Part shown: positions 9,921 through 19,709 of the stretch, in pieces
How the letters are laid out: each line of letters starts with the position of its first letter
Numbering within the stretch: position 1 is the first letter of the stretch
Assembly (NCBI RefSeq): GCF_002005105.1
Contig: NZ_MSCV01000040.1
Coordinates: 1 to 64,000 of the forward strand
Length of the DNA stretch: 64,000 nucleotides
From: Methylocaldum sp. 14B
Lineage (GTDB): Bacteria > Pseudomonadota > Gammaproteobacteria > Methylococcales > Methylococcaceae
Reading direction: 5' to 3'
Made by a program: the position numbers and the translations under genes
Notes under the pieces: model-generated
What the model was told of the DNA's origin: nothing
The model's database searches: none
What the model saw: the letters and a program-made list of their open reading frames with translations, nothing else

Positions 9921-11714
9921 ATGGCTAACCCCTTAGGCATAACCGACGTCGTTCTGCGCGACGCGCATCAGTCCCTGTTGGCTACCCGTTTGCGGCTCGA
10001 GGACATGCTGCCGATTTGCGACAAGTTGGATCAAGTCGGTTTCTGGTCGCTCGAAAGCTGGGGGGGAGCGACCTTCGACGCCTGCATTCGTTATTTGGGC
10101 GAAGACCCGTGGGAGCGTTTGCGCGCGCTCAAAAAGGCGCTGCCTCGTACCCGACTGCAAATGCTGCTGCGCGGGCAGAACCTGCTCGGCTATCGTCATT
10201 ACGCCGACGACGTGGTGGACAAGTTCGTCGAGCGGGCGGCGGAAAACGGCGTGGACGTGTTCCGCATCTTCGACGCGTTGAACGACCTGCGCAATTTCGA
10301 AAGAGCCATCAAAGCGACGATCAATGCGGGCAAGCACGCCCAGGGCACCATCTCTTACACCGTGAGCCCGGTGCATACCATCCCGATGTGGGTCGACTTG
10401 GCGAAACGCCTGGAGGACATGGGCGCGCACTCCATCTGCATCAAGGACATGGCCGGACTCTTGAAGCCTTATGTAGCCGAGGAACTGATCAAGAAGCTGA
10501 AAAAGGCCGTCAAGGTTCCGATTCACATGCAGTGTCATGCGACGACCGGGCTCAGCACTGCGGCCATCGTCAAGGCGGTGGAAGCCGGCATCGATAATGT
10601 TGACACCGCGATCTCGTCGATGAGCATGACCTACGGCCACAGCCCCACCGAAGCCATCGTGGCGACCTATCAGGGGCATAAGCGGGACACCGGTCTGGAT
10701 CTGCGCCTTCTTGAAGAGATCGCCGCTTATTTCCGCGAGGTCCGGAAGAAATACGCCAAGTTCGAGGGCAGCCTGAAGGGTGTCGACAGCCGCATCCTGG
10801 TGGCGCAAGTTCCCGGCGGCATGTTGACCAACATGGAAAGCCAGTTGAAAGAGCAGGGGGCTCTGGACCGCTTCGACGAAGTGTTGGAAGAGATTCCGAG
10901 GGTTCGCAAAGATTTGGGCTTCATTCCGCTGGTTACGCCGACTTCGCAGATCGTCGGGACCCAGGCCGTGATCAACGTGCTGTCGGGCGAGCGCTACAAA
11001 ACGATTGCCAAGGAAACCGCCGGCGTGCTCAGGGGCGAATACGGGGCGACGCCCGCTCCGGTCAATAAAGAGTTGCAACAGCGGGTGCTCGAAGGTTCCG
11101 AGCCTATCACTTGCCGGCCGGCGGACCTGCTGGAGCCCGAAATGGACAAGCTGACGGCGGAACTCAGGAAAATGGCTGCCGAGCACAAGGTCAATCTGAC
11201 GGAAAACGAAGTGGACGACGTGCTGACTTACGCGCTGTTTCCCCAGATCGGTTGGCGCTTCCTTCAGAACCGCGGCAATCCTTCGGCTTTCGAGCCGGCG
11301 CCGGGAACGGAAGAGACTCCGAAGTCCGAAGCTCCGAGAGCCGAAGTTACGCAGGCGGCGGCATTCTCGGACGGGGCCAAGGCCTATACCGTCACGGTCA
11401 ACGGCAGGGTTTATCACGTCGAGGTCGCTCCGGGAGGCGCCATCACGTCGGTGCAACCTGTCGCGGGTTCGACCGTGCAGCCCGCCGTTCGCATCGGTAC
11501 GGGGGAAGCGGTGAAGGCACCTATGGCCGGACATATTCTTCGGATCAACGTCAAGGAAGGCCAGACCGTTACGGAAAGCGAGGTCGTGGTGGTGATGGAA
11601 GCCATGAAGATGGAAACCGAGGTTCGCACGCGTGTAGGCGGAACGGTGGGCCACATCGCGGTCAAGGTCGGCGATACCGTCGCGGCCAACGATGTCTTGC
11701 TGACCCTGGGATGA
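9921..11714 (+). CDS. oadA: Oxaloacetate decarboxylase alpha subunit OadA
   Basis: The 597-residue carboxyltransferase subunit moves the carboxyl group of oxaloacetate to biotin. The N-terminal HMGL-like barrel begins [16 protein letters not shown] with the metal-binding Asp. A conserved carboxylase domain follows, and a biotinyl domain ends the protein with EAMKMET, biotin on Lys563. A flexible Pro/Glu-rich linker lies at about 450-475. An AGGAG ribosome site precedes the ATG. It is coupled to oadG and oadB. Confidence 0.95.
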   Translation: MANPLGITDVVLRDAHQSLLATRLRLEDMLPICDKLDQVGFWSLESWGGATFDACIRYLGEDPWERLRALKKALPRTRLQMLLRGQNLLGYRHYADDVVDKFVERAAENGVDVFRIFDALNDLRNFERAIKATINAGKHAQGTISYTVSPVHTIPMWVDLAKRLEDMGAHSICIKDMAGLLKPYVAEELIKKLKKAVKVPIHMQCHATTGLSTAAIVKAVEAGIDNVDTAISSMSMTYGHSPTEAIVATYQGHKRDTGLDLRLLEEIAAYFREVRKKYAKFEGSLKGVDSRILVAQVPGGMLTNMESQLKEQGALDRFDEVLEEIPRVRKDLGFIPLVTPTSQIVGTQAVINVLSGERYKTIAKETAGVLRGEYGATPAPVNKELQQRVLEGSEPITCRPADLLEPEMDKLTAELRKMAAEHKVNLTENEVDDVLTYALFPQIGWRFLQNRGNPSAFEPAPGTEETPKSEAPRAEVTQAAAFSDGAKAYTVTVNGRVYHVEVAPGGAITSVQPVAGSTVQPAVRIGTGEAVKAPMAGHILRINVKEGQTVTESEVVVVMEAMKMETEVRTRVGGTVGHIAVKVGDTVAANDVLLTLG

Positions 11715-11722
11715 GGTAACCG

Positions 11723-12850
11723 ATGGAGGGTTTCATCCAGCTTTGGCAAAGCACCGGTTTGTCCAATTTCCAGATTGGCCAGGTGCTCATGATGGGCGTC
11801 GGCTTTCTCCTGATTTTCCTGGCTATTCGCAAGGGTTTCGAGCCGCTGCTCCTGCTTCCCATCGGATTTGGCGCCGTGTTGAGCAATATTCCGGTAGCCG
11901 GTATCGCAGAGGAGGGGGGGCTGCTGTCGTATCTTTACTACGGCATTAAAACGGGAATTTTCCCACTGCTCATCTTCATGGGCGTCGGGGCGATGACCGA
12001 CTTCGGGCCCATGCTGGCGAACCCCAAGACCCTGCTCTTGGGAGCGGCCGCGCAATTCGGCATCTTCGGAACCTTGTTCGGGGCATTGGCGCTGAACCTG
12101 GTTCCGGGCCTCACCTTTTCTTTCAAGGATGCCGCAGCCATCGCCATCATCGGCGGAGCGGACGGGCCCACGGCGATTTACGTCGCCTCCAAGCTTGCGC
12201 CGGAACTATTGGGCGCGATCGCGGTGGCGGCTTATTCCTACATGGCTTTGGTGCCCCTGATTCAGCCGCCGATCATGCGCGCCTTGACGACGTCCGAGGA
12301 GCGCTTGATCGAGATGGCGCAGCTTCGGATCGTCAGCCGCAAGGAAAAGATCATTTTTCCGGTGGTCTTGCTGATCCTCACCGCGATGTTGCTGCCATCG
12401 GCCGCGCCTTTGATCGGTATGTTCTGCCTGGGCAATCTGATGCGCGAATGCGGCGTCGTCGAGCGTTTGAGCAAGACTGCACAGAACGAGCTGATCAATA
12501 TCGTCACGATCTTTCTGGGGCTTTCGGTCGGATCGAAACTGAGCGCGGCGCAGTTCTTGCGGCCGGAAACCTTGGGCATTCTGGTACTCGGAGCCATCGC
12601 CTTCAGCTTCGGCACCGCGTCCGGTGTGCTCATGGCGAAGATGATGAATAAGTTCAGCGAAAACAAGGTCAATCCCCTCATCGGCGCGGCCGGCGTTTCG
12701 GCGGTGCCGATGTCCGCTAGGGTAGCCAACAAGGTCGGGCAGGAGAGTAATCCGTACAACTTCCTGCTCATGCACGCCATGGGGCCGAACGTGGCCGGAG
12801 TCATCGGTTCGGCGGTGGCGGCCGGCGTTCTCTTGGCTTTGGTCCAGTAA
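11723..12850 (+). CDS. oadB: Oxaloacetate decarboxylase beta subunit OadB (sodium pump)
   Basis: The 375-residue integral membrane subunit decarboxylates carboxybiotin and exports sodium. Many hydrophobic helices are present. The conserved [17 protein letters not shown] and [16 protein letters not shown] segments contain the catalytic Asp and ion-binding residues of the family. Eight bases separate it from oadA. The pump links oxaloacetate decarboxylation to a sodium gradient, or runs in reverse for anaplerosis. Confidence 0.95.
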   Translation: MEGFIQLWQSTGLSNFQIGQVLMMGVGFLLIFLAIRKGFEPLLLLPIGFGAVLSNIPVAGIAEEGGLLSYLYYGIKTGIFPLLIFMGVGAMTDFGPMLANPKTLLLGAAAQFGIFGTLFGALALNLVPGLTFSFKDAAAIAIIGGADGPTAIYVASKLAPELLGAIAVAAYSYMALVPLIQPPIMRALTTSEERLIEMAQLRIVSRKEKIIFPVVLLILTAMLLPSAAPLIGMFCLGNLMRECGVVERLSKTAQNELINIVTIFLGLSVGSKLSAAQFLRPETLGILVLGAIAFSFGTASGVLMAKMMNKFSENKVNPLIGAAGVSAVPMSARVANKVGQESNPYNFLLMHAMGPNVAGVIGSAVAAGVLLALVQ

Positions 12851-13208
12851 CCGCGGTTCGCCGGAGACTTGTTCACGGCGGTCCTGCTCTAGAATTTTTC
12901 CGGTTTGGCGTAGCATCCACTGGATGCCGCAGGCCGAGAATTCCTTCCCGGCGTCGGCAAAGGATTGCCGACCTACAGCACCTGGCCCCTTATCGCGGCC
13001 TACAGAACCCAGTCACCGATCCGTTGCCAACAAACGTGTCTGACTCGCCAGAAGACCGGAATGAGCGAAGCGTTTCCGGCCTAGCCGTAAACCATAACTC
13101 TCGCGCATACCGCTGGTCCAATACTGGGACAAACCCCGAATTAGGCGTGCGAATTCCAAGAGCCTTTGGATAACACGCCGCTCTCACTCCCTATCAGCGA
13201 GGAGAACG
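12851..13208. other. Intergenic stretch with one REP-like hairpin
   Basis: It contains GTCGGCAAAGGATTGCCGAC near 12953-12972, a member of the dispersed hairpin family, preceded by the TTTTCCGGTTTGGCGTAGC motif that also occurs near 22385. No gene is supported. A GAGGAG ribosome site at the right edge serves the aldehyde dehydrogenase. Confidence 0.5.
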
Positions 13209-14573
13209 ATGGACTTCACAAGCATCAACCCGACAACTGGCGAGATGATCAAGCGCTATGCCTCGTGGACCGACAGCGAACTCGAACAGGCTTTGCGACT
13301 GACGGCGGACGCATCGCCGGCCTGGCAATCGACTCGAATCGCCGACCGCTGCGAACGGCTGGAAAAAGTCGCCGCCGCGCTGCGAAACCGTTCGGATTCT
13401 TATGCCGCGCAAATCACCCTCGAAATGGGAAAACCGATTCGCGAGGCGCGCGCCGAAATCGAAAAATGCGCGTGGGTCTGCGAGTTCTTCGCTAAAAATG
13501 CCGAAAGTTTTTTGCAGGACGAACCGGTCGAGACCGACGCAAGCCGAAGTTACGTGGCATTTCAGCCCCTCGGAACGGTGATGGGCATCATGCCCTGGAA
13601 TTTTCCTTTCTGGCAGGTATTCCGGTTCGCCGTGCCGGTACTGGCGGCGGGCAACTGCGCCTTGCTGAAGCACGCTTCCAACGTACCCCAGTGCGCCGAA
13701 GCGATCGAGGAGGTTTTCCTGGAGTCGGGAGTACCGCCCGGCGTCTTTCAGTGGCTCAGAATCTCTCACGCCCAAAGCGAAAAAGTCATCGAAGATAAGC
13801 GAGTTCATGCGATCAGCCTGACCGGGAGCGAACTGGCGGGACGGCGGATAGCGGCCTTGGCCGGAAAAAGCCTCAAGAAGACGGTTCTGGAGCTCGGAGG
13901 CTCGGACCCCTTCGTCGTTCTGGCCGACGCCGACCTGGAACTCGCCGCGACGACCGCGGTAACCGCGCGGTTCCAAAATTGCGGCCAAAGCTGTATCGCG
14001 GCCAAGCGCTTCATTCTGGTCGAATCCATCGCGGATGAATTCCTGGCGTTGCTCAAATCAAAAGTCGACGCGCTGGCGATCGGCGACCCTGCACGGGAAG
14101 AAACCCAGATCGGCCCGATGGCGAGGAGCGATCTCCGCGATGGAGTCCATCGCGCGGTCATCGAATCCGTTCGGCAGGGAGCGGTCATTCTTTCAGGCTC
14201 CGAGCCGATCGAAGGACCGGGTTATTTTTACCGGCCCTCGATCTTGGATCGGGTACAACCCGGAATGCCGGCATACGAGGAAGAGCTGTTCGGACCGGTC
14301 GCCGTGGTGTTGCGGGCGAGCGATGAGAAGGAAGCGCTTGAAATCGCAAACCGGCATCGCTACGGCCTCGGCGCATCGGTTTGGACACGCGATCGGGCCA
14401 GGGGCGAAGACTTTGCGCGGCGACTCCAATGCGGCGCCGCTTTCGTTAATGGCATGGTCAAGAGCGATCCGCGCATGCCTTTCGGTGGCGTGAAGGATTC
14501 GGGCTACGGGCGGGAACTGAGTATTTTTGGGTTGCGGGAATTTACCAATATCAAGAGCGTGTGGATCGGCTGA
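13209..14573 (+). CDS. NAD(P)-dependent aldehyde dehydrogenase, succinate-semialdehyde dehydrogenase type
   Basis: A 454-residue enzyme of the aldehyde dehydrogenase superfamily. Asn131 in PWNFPFWQ, Glu228 in LELGGSDPF and nucleophile Cys262 in GQSCIAAKRF are all present. The short length and the start SINPTTGE resemble the succinate-semialdehyde (GabD/Sad) group, so oxidation of succinate semialdehyde or a related short aldehyde is likely. It is a single gene downstream of oadB with its own ribosome site. Confidence 0.88.
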   Translation: MDFTSINPTTGEMIKRYASWTDSELEQALRLTADASPAWQSTRIADRCERLEKVAAALRNRSDSYAAQITLEMGKPIREARAEIEKCAWVCEFFAKNAESFLQDEPVETDASRSYVAFQPLGTVMGIMPWNFPFWQVFRFAVPVLAAGNCALLKHASNVPQCAEAIEEVFLESGVPPGVFQWLRISHAQSEKVIEDKRVHAISLTGSELAGRRIAALAGKSLKKTVLELGGSDPFVVLADADLELAATTAVTARFQNCGQSCIAAKRFILVESIADEFLALLKSKVDALAIGDPAREETQIGPMARSDLRDGVHRAVIESVRQGAVILSGSEPIEGPGYFYRPSILDRVQPGMPAYEEELFGPVAVVLRASDEKEALEIANRHRYGLGASVWTRDRARGEDFARRLQCGAAFVNGMVKSDPRMPFGGVKDSGYGRELSIFGLREFTNIKSVWIG

Positions 14574-14584
14574 CGGGTGACCGG

Positions 14585-14640
14585 TTTGTCGGCAAGGGAT
14601 TGCCGACCTACCGCTGTAGGGTGGGTTAGGCGCGCATTGC
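14585..14640. repeat. REP-like hairpin plus GTAGGGTGGGTTAGG motif
   Basis: GTCGGCAAGGGATTGCCGAC is followed by a half-copy of the GTAGGGTGGGTTAGG repeat that recurs at 26116. Both lie between convergent genes and could help end transcription. Confidence 0.6.
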
Positions 14641-14662
14641 CACGAGCCATACCGTAAAGGAC

Positions 14663-15211
14663 TTACGCCGAATCGCCTTTAGTCCCCTCTCCCTCTGGAA
14701 GAGGGTAAGGGCGTTTGTTTTCTTCGTCCTTTCCATCGTTAGTCCCGCTCGCTTTATCAAGTCCGTATGCCGAGAAAAAGCCGTCCTGCATCGTTTGCCA
14801 AAGCTTCAGGTTCTGCCGGGTCAACTCCGTAAACACGGACAAGGGAGCGTTCTTGATCAGATTTGCCATCTGGGCCTGCATCAGCTTTTGCTGCTTTAGA
14901 AAGACATCCATGCTTTCCTTGAGATAGGCCGTCATGAAGCCTTGCATCGCATTGCCGTAGGTCCGGATGATCTGTTCCAGAATCTCGGTGGTGAAGATCG
15001 GCTGGCCTTTTTCCTCTTCTTCCAGGATCAGCTGCAAGAGAGTGCTCCGGGTGATGTCCTCGTCGGTTTTCGCGTCCACCACCCGGAACTTGATAGCGTC
15101 TCTTACGAGTCCGCGGATGTCCCCAAACGTAACGTATTTACTGATGGCCGTGTCGTATAGGCGCCGGTTGGGATATTTCTTGATGATGCGTTCGTTGTAT
15201 GCGTTGCTCAT
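14663..15211 (-). CDS. phaR: Polyhydroxyalkanoate synthesis repressor PhaR
   Basis: PhaR binds DNA and PHA granules and represses phasin and its own genes until polymer forms. The 182-residue protein starts with the PHB/PHA accumulation regulator domain (IIKKYPNRRLYDT, then SKYVTFGDIRGLV). The second conserved block is EILEQIIRTYGNAMQGFM. The C-terminal tail is Lys- and Glu-rich. It is the last gene of the phasin-phaA-phaB-phaR run on this strand. Candidate binding palindromes lie in the phasin-phaE intergenic region. Confidence 0.93.
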   Translation of the reverse strand: MSNAYNERIIKKYPNRRLYDTAISKYVTFGDIRGLVRDAIKFRVVDAKTDEDITRSTLLQLILEEEEKGQPIFTTEILEQIIRTYGNAMQGFMTAYLKESMDVFLKQQKLMQAQMANLIKNAPLSVFTELTRQNLKLWQTMQDGFFSAYGLDKASGTNDGKDEENKRPYPLPEGEGTKGDSA

Positions 15212-15232
15212 ATTCCGGGGTTGTCATGCGGC

Positions 15233-15979
15233 CTACCCCATATGTTGGCCGCCGTTGATCGAGAAATCGGCTCCCGTGATGAATCCAGCCTCATCACCCG
15301 CCAAAAAGCTTATCAGCCGGGCGACTTCCGAGGGCCGACCGAACCGGCCGACCGGGATTTCCGCCAGGATTTTAGCGCGATGCTCTTCCGGGACGCTCAT
15401 GATCATCGGCGATTCGATATAACCCGGCGATACCGTGTTTACGGTAACTCCCTTTTTCGCGACTTCGCGAGCGACGGACATCGTGAACCCGTGAATTCCG
15501 GCCTTGCTGGCGGCATAGTTCGCCTGGCCGAACTGGCCCTTTTGGCCGTTCACCGAGGAGATGTTGATAATGCGGCCGAAGCCGCGATCCTGCATTCCTT
15601 CGATGATGCAGCGCGTGGTGTTGAACACGCCGTCGAGATTGGTACGGAGCACCGTATGCCACTGCTCGGGCGTCATTCTGCGCAAGGTTGCGTCGCTTGT
15701 GACGCCTGCGGCATTGACGAGAACGTCTACCCCGCCGTACTTGCGCGCGATGTCTTCGAACACGGCAGTGGTGTGCCCGAAATCCGTGACATCGCATTCC
15801 ATGGCGTGCATCTCGTAGCCTTCGCTCTTGCGCGCCGCCTCCCACGCGTCGGTGATACAGTCTAGCGCCCGCGGACGGCAAAGGGCAACGACGCGGCTAG
15901 GCATCGCGGCCAGGTGCCTGCATATTTCGGTGCCGATAGTTCCGGTTCCCCCGGTTACGACGGCCACTCGTCCATTCAT
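15233..15979 (-). CDS. phaB: Acetoacetyl-CoA reductase PhaB
   Basis: Reduces acetoacetyl-CoA to (R)-3-hydroxybutyryl-CoA, the PHA monomer. It is a 248-residue short-chain dehydrogenase with the cofactor loop TGGTGTIG (9-16), NAAG at about 89-92, Ser141/142 and the Tyr155-x3-Lys159 pair in YAASK. The segment GQKGQFGQANYAASKAG is typical of PhaB rather than FabG. It lies between phaA and phaR. Confidence 0.94.
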   Translation of the reverse strand: MNGRVAVVTGGTGTIGTEICRHLAAMPSRVVALCRPRALDCITDAWEAARKSEGYEMHAMECDVTDFGHTTAVFEDIARKYGGVDVLVNAAGVTSDATLRRMTPEQWHTVLRTNLDGVFNTTRCIIEGMQDRGFGRIINISSVNGQKGQFGQANYAASKAGIHGFTMSVAREVAKKGVTVNTVSPGYIESPMIMSVPEEHRAKILAEIPVGRFGRPSEVARLISFLAGDEAGFITGADFSINGGQHMG

Positions 15980-16084
15980 GAGAAAATCCTCCGTGCTAGG
16001 TATAAAGCTGGGCCGGGCCGGACCGAACCATTCGGAAATGCCGGGATCGGCTGCCCCCTTGCCCCGGCCTACAAATTATGAAAA

Positions 16085-16112
16085 TCGTAGGTCGGCAATC
16101 CCTTGCCGACAA
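16085..16112. repeat. REP-like hairpin between phaB and phaA
   Basis: Contains GTCGGCAATCCCTTGCCGAC, a perfect 8-bp stem with a 4-nt loop, in the 213-bp gap between phaA and phaB. It could reduce read-through from phaA into phaB. Confidence 0.7.
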
Positions 16113-16192
16113 ATGTGCTCAGGTCCGGCTTCTCCCAGCAGTTGTACAAATCCTGACAAAGCCGATATGGCTTATCGACCGCCAATCTCCGT

Positions 16193-17371
16193 CTACCGCT
16201 CCACGGCGACGGCGATGCCCTGACCTCCGCCGATGCAAAGCGTGGCGACGCCTTTGTGTACGTCGCGGCGGCGCATTTCGTGCAACAGGGTGACCAGAAT
16301 CCTCGCGCCGGACGCGCCGATCGGGTGCCCGAGCGCTATGGCGCCGCCGTTGACGTTGAGCTTGTCGGTATCCCATCCAAGTTCGCGGTTGACCGCGATC
16401 GCCTGGGCCGCGAAAGCTTCGTTCGCTTCGATCAAATCGAGATCATCGATGGTCCATCCGGCCCGGTTGAGACAACGCCGCGTCGCCGAAATCGGACCGG
16501 TTCCCATGATCGCCGGCTCGACACCCGCGGTGCCGAAGGCCGCGATACGGGCCAAAGGCTTCAAACCGTATCGCTCGGCCATATGCGCGGACATCACCAG
16601 CACCGCAGCCGCCCCGTCGTTGATACCGGACGAGTTGCCCGGCGTGACGGTACCGTTCGGCCGAAAGGCGGGTTTCAGCTTTGCCAGCGCTTCGGCGGTG
16701 GTGCCCGCACGCGGAAATTCATCGGTATCGAACACGATGGCCGGACCTTTGGGCTGCGGAACTTCGATCGGCACGATCTCGTCCCGGAATTTCCCCGCCT
16801 TTTGCGCGGCTTCCGTCTTTTGCTGGGAGGCGGCGGCGAAAGCATCCTGTTCTTCCCGGGATATTCCGTACTGATCGACGATATTTTCCGCGGTGCAGCC
16901 CATGTGGCAGTCGTGGAAGGCATCCCAAAGCCCGTCCACGATCATGCTGTCGATGAGCGTCCAGTCGCCCATTTTGACTCCGTTGCGCGAATTGGGCAGC
17001 AGGTGAGGGGCCGCGCTCATGTTCTCCTGACCGCCCGCAATCACGATTTCCGAGTCCCCGCACTGGATCGACTGCACGGCCAGTTGTACCGCCTTGAGGC
17101 CGCTCCCGCATACTTTGTTGATCGTGGTGGCCGACACTTCGACCGGAAGATTGGCCTTGATCGCCGTTTGTCGGGCCGAATTTTGCCCGGTACCGGCGGT
17201 GAGCACCTGTCCCATGATGACTTCGTCGATCTGCTGCGGCTCGAGGCCGGTTTTGGAAAGCAGATCCAGGACGAGCTTGGCTCCGAGATGTACGGCCGGA
17301 ATATTGGCGAGAGTGCCGCCGAATTTACCGATCGCCGTACGCACGGCGCCTACGATTACTACATCTTGCAT
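16193..17371 (-). CDS. phaA: Acetyl-CoA acetyltransferase (beta-ketothiolase) PhaA
   Basis: Condenses two acetyl-CoA to acetoacetyl-CoA, the first step of PHB synthesis. The 392-residue thiolase has nucleophile Cys88 in [11 protein letters not shown], the histidine of [11 protein letters not shown] and the C-terminal cysteine of CIGGGQG. It is flanked by phasin upstream and phaB downstream. Confidence 0.95.
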   Translation of the reverse strand: MQDVVIVGAVRTAIGKFGGTLANIPAVHLGAKLVLDLLSKTGLEPQQIDEVIMGQVLTAGTGQNSARQTAIKANLPVEVSATTINKVCGSGLKAVQLAVQSIQCGDSEIVIAGGQENMSAAPHLLPNSRNGVKMGDWTLIDSMIVDGLWDAFHDCHMGCTAENIVDQYGISREEQDAFAAASQQKTEAAQKAGKFRDEIVPIEVPQPKGPAIVFDTDEFPRAGTTAEALAKLKPAFRPNGTVTPGNSSGINDGAAAVLVMSAHMAERYGLKPLARIAAFGTAGVEPAIMGTGPISATRRCLNRAGWTIDDLDLIEANEAFAAQAIAVNRELGWDTDKLNVNGGAIALGHPIGASGARILVTLLHEMRRRDVHKGVATLCIGGGQGIAVAVER

Positions 17372-17411
17372 TGATTGACCTCTTGTTGAGACTGAATTTT
17401 GAAATAGGAAA

Positions 17412-17442
17412 GGGCCGGTGTCGGAGGGCGGACAACCGGCCC
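17412..17442 (-). terminator. Hairpin between phasin gene and phaA
   Basis: GGGCCGGT (17412-17419) pairs with ACCGGCCC (17435-17442). Only a weak T-rich stretch follows on the minus strand. It may act as a partial terminator that lets phasin be made in excess of PhaA; this is inference. Confidence 0.4.
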
Positions 17443-17487
17443 GTCGCCTTACGGTCTGATGGAAATGCGCTCAATCCAAACCGTAAC

Positions 17488-18039
17488 TCATCCTTTCTGA
17501 GCTCCTCGCGGTGCCTGTTGCCCTTCGGCGCCGGCCGCGGCTTTGGCAGTCTCGCCGCCGGCCCGCGCGGTGGTTTCGGCCGCGCGCGCCGCTCTCTCCG
17601 CGGTTTCTTTCGCCGTCTGATTGGCCCACTCGTTGAATGCGTCCTGGGTTTCCTTCGCCACTCGCAGATAGTCTCCTGCGTGGTCCGCGATCTTTTGACC
17701 GAATTCGGAAATCAGTTTCCGTTCCCCGTCCTTCCATTTGTCGGGATCTCTCGTTTCGCAATTCAATTGCGCCTGGCGCGTTCCCATCTCCAAATAGTCC
17801 TGAGCCATGGCCAAATTGCATTTGGCGACTTTCTCGACGGCCTGTAACGCAATCTCGTTCCACCGCATGAACGGGTCGACCGCTATACGGTTCATCTCGA
17901 ACCATTGATCGTAAACTTGCCGATTACCGGCCATCCTTTCGGCCGCCTGAAGGGCGATTTCGTTCCAACGCATCAACGGATCGAACGCCGCGCGGTTGAT
18001 CTCGAACCATTGATCGCACATTTGACGAGTGTTCATCAC
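17488..18039 (-). CDS. Phasin-like PHA granule protein with internal duplication
   Basis: A 183-residue, helix-rich, Ala/Glu/Lys-rich protein in the PHA locus. An internal duplication is clear: residues about 5-37 and 40-72 share DQWFE(I/M)NR-A-DP-MRWNEIALQA(A/V)E. The middle part (AQDYLEMGTRQAQLNC and LRVAKETQDAFNEWANQTAKE) has the amphipathic phasin pattern, and the tail is Ala/Gly-rich. It probably coats PHA granules. A good AAGGAG ribosome site precedes the ATG. A palindrome 49 bases upstream of the start is a candidate PhaR operator. Confidence 0.8.
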   Translation of the reverse strand: MMNTRQMCDQWFEINRAAFDPLMRWNEIALQAAERMAGNRQVYDQWFEMNRIAVDPFMRWNEIALQAVEKVAKCNLAMAQDYLEMGTRQAQLNCETRDPDKWKDGERKLISEFGQKIADHAGDYLRVAKETQDAFNEWANQTAKETAERAARAAETTARAGGETAKAAAGAEGQQAPRGAQKG

Positions 18040-18087
18040 AAGCTCCTTAACAAGGGTTTAAACACGCTGGGAATCCGGCAGTATCAG

Positions 18088-18102
18088 TGGTGCACTGCAC
18101 CA
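18088..18102. promoter_or_regulatory. Candidate PhaR operator upstream of phasin gene
   Basis: TGGTGCACTGCACCA is an odd-centred palindrome with 7-bp arms. Its core can be written TGC-N3-GCA. It lies 49 bases upstream of the phasin start. PhaR of other bacteria binds TGC/GCA-containing palindromes near phasin promoters, so this is a plausible site, by inference. Confidence 0.5.
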
Positions 18103-18342
18103 TACCGGAGCGGGACAAGCCGATCAATAGGCCGGAATACTTACATTCAGCAAGAGCATTGATGTGTAAAAAGTAATAGTGATCCGATTCGGGAACCGTG
18201 CCTGCAAAACACAGGTCGGATGTCTTTGAATGACGATTTTCGTACTGGCAAACGACAGACCAGATGTTTTTATGCGTATCGAAAACGAAACGCTTCGATC
18301 ACGTCTTCGCCGCGAGGAAACAAGCGGTTCACCTCCGGTTTA

Positions 18343-18375
18343 CAATGCTGCGTCGCAACATTGATCTGGTATAGT
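18343..18375. promoter_or_regulatory. Palindrome and -10-like box upstream of phaEC
   Basis: CAATG-N-TGC-N3-GCA-N-CATTG spans 18343-18363 and shares the TGC-N3-GCA core of the site at 18088. It is followed by TATAGT at 18370-18375, a possible -10 box. No clear -35 box was found at the usual spacing. The palindrome would cover the -35 region. Confidence 0.45.
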
Positions 18376-18422
18376 ATCGACACGGCGTCATGCCGTAACA
18401 AATCCGACCAACGGAGACTCGA

Positions 18423-19691
18423 ATGACTGATCAATCTTCCTCCCCAGTGGATGCCTGGGCTCGTCTCTGGCTAGACACGCAACGCAAGTACTGGGAGTCG
18501 TGGTCCGATCTTTCCCGTAAGGCGATCGAAGAACCTCGAGCGGTTTCCGAGGGAGCAGGCCCGGAAGCTGGACCCGGTCCGTTCGACTGGGGCGATTTCT
18601 GGATCGCTACGCAACGGAAGAGCTGGGATCTCTGGCTCGAACTTTCGCGGCAAACCTTCGAATCCAAACCCGGGGCGACGGATGAGAAAGCGCCAGCCGA
18701 CTCGTGGTCACGCCTTTTCGATCTATGGGGCACCTTTTGGATGCCCCTGATACCGGGACACTCCCGCGAATCGATCGGAAAGCTGCTGGACGCCAATAAA
18801 GCCTATTTCCGCATGGGAGAGGGATTGTGGAAGATTCTTTCCAACAGCTACGGGGCCGCTCAAGGCGCGGAAAGCCAGTGGGATGCGCTCAGCCGCAGCG
18901 TCAGGCAGATGCACGAACAATTCGGGGAGCAGCTTCGGGCCGCCAAGGATCCCTGGTCCGGGTTCGCCACCTTCTGGGGCATGCCTTTGGACAACTGGCG
19001 CCGCGTCTGCTCGGCGTTCTCGATCTTGCCGGGCGACATGGAGAAGGCGGTACGCGGATTCGGCTCCCCATACGGCCCGGAAACCTTGCACCAGGGCATG
19101 GTTGGCCTCCTGTCGATGCCGACCATCGGCTATACCCGCGAATGGCAGGAAGAGCTGCAACGCTGGGGCTTGCTATGGCTCGATTATTATCAGGCTCTCC
19201 AGGCGTATGCTCTGTCCCTTTCGGGAATAACGGCGAAAGCCATCGATCTGTTCGCCAACGAGCTTTACGAAAAAGCCCAAAAAAGAGAATCGTTCGACAG
19301 TCTGCGCGCCCTTTACAACTTGTGGATCGACTGTAGCGAACAGGCCTACACCGATATATCGACTTCGGATGAATTCACCCAGGCTCAAACCCTGTTGACC
19401 AACGCTGTCTTTGCCGTAAAACGCCAGGAACAGAAGATGGTCGAGGAGACCCTCAGCGCATTCAACATGCCGACGCGCCGCGAGCTGGACACCAGTCACC
19501 GCCGCGTTCATCAGTTGCAGCGGCGGGTTTGGCAGTTGGAACAGACGCTGGAGGAATCCGGCGTACTGGAGCTTCGGGCCGAAGTTTCGGCCTTGCAGCG
19601 CGAGTTGGAAAACCTGCGCGGGCAAGCGCGAGGCGAAAAGAGCGAAACACCCAGCGCGCCACGCAGAACGAGGGCCAAGACATCTACCTAA
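18423..19691 (+). CDS. phaE: Class III PHA synthase subunit PhaE
   Basis: PhaE is the non-catalytic partner that activates PhaC in class III synthases. The 422-residue protein is rich in Trp near its start (DAWARLWLDTQRKYWESW and a second copy DFWIATQRKSWDLW). It has the PhaE helical core and ends in a coiled coil at about 345-405 (RRVHQLQRRVWQLEQTLEES) with a basic tail. phaC follows after 18 bases. The pairing identifies it more firmly than any single motif. Confidence 0.9.
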   Translation: MTDQSSSPVDAWARLWLDTQRKYWESWSDLSRKAIEEPRAVSEGAGPEAGPGPFDWGDFWIATQRKSWDLWLELSRQTFESKPGATDEKAPADSWSRLFDLWGTFWMPLIPGHSRESIGKLLDANKAYFRMGEGLWKILSNSYGAAQGAESQWDALSRSVRQMHEQFGEQLRAAKDPWSGFATFWGMPLDNWRRVCSAFSILPGDMEKAVRGFGSPYGPETLHQGMVGLLSMPTIGYTREWQEELQRWGLLWLDYYQALQAYALSLSGITAKAIDLFANELYEKAQKRESFDSLRALYNLWIDCSEQAYTDISTSDEFTQAQTLLTNAVFAVKRQEQKMVEETLSAFNMPTRRELDTSHRRVHQLQRRVWQLEQTLEESGVLELRAEVSALQRELENLRGQARGEKSETPSAPRRTRAKTST

Positions 19692-19709
19692 GTTATCGAG
19701 GAGCGAGCG

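Noticed and set aside
9933-11654. 573-codon minus-strand open frame opposite oadA
   Set aside because: It exists because oadA uses G/C-rich codons. The translated sequence has no recognisable motif, and oadA is unambiguous.
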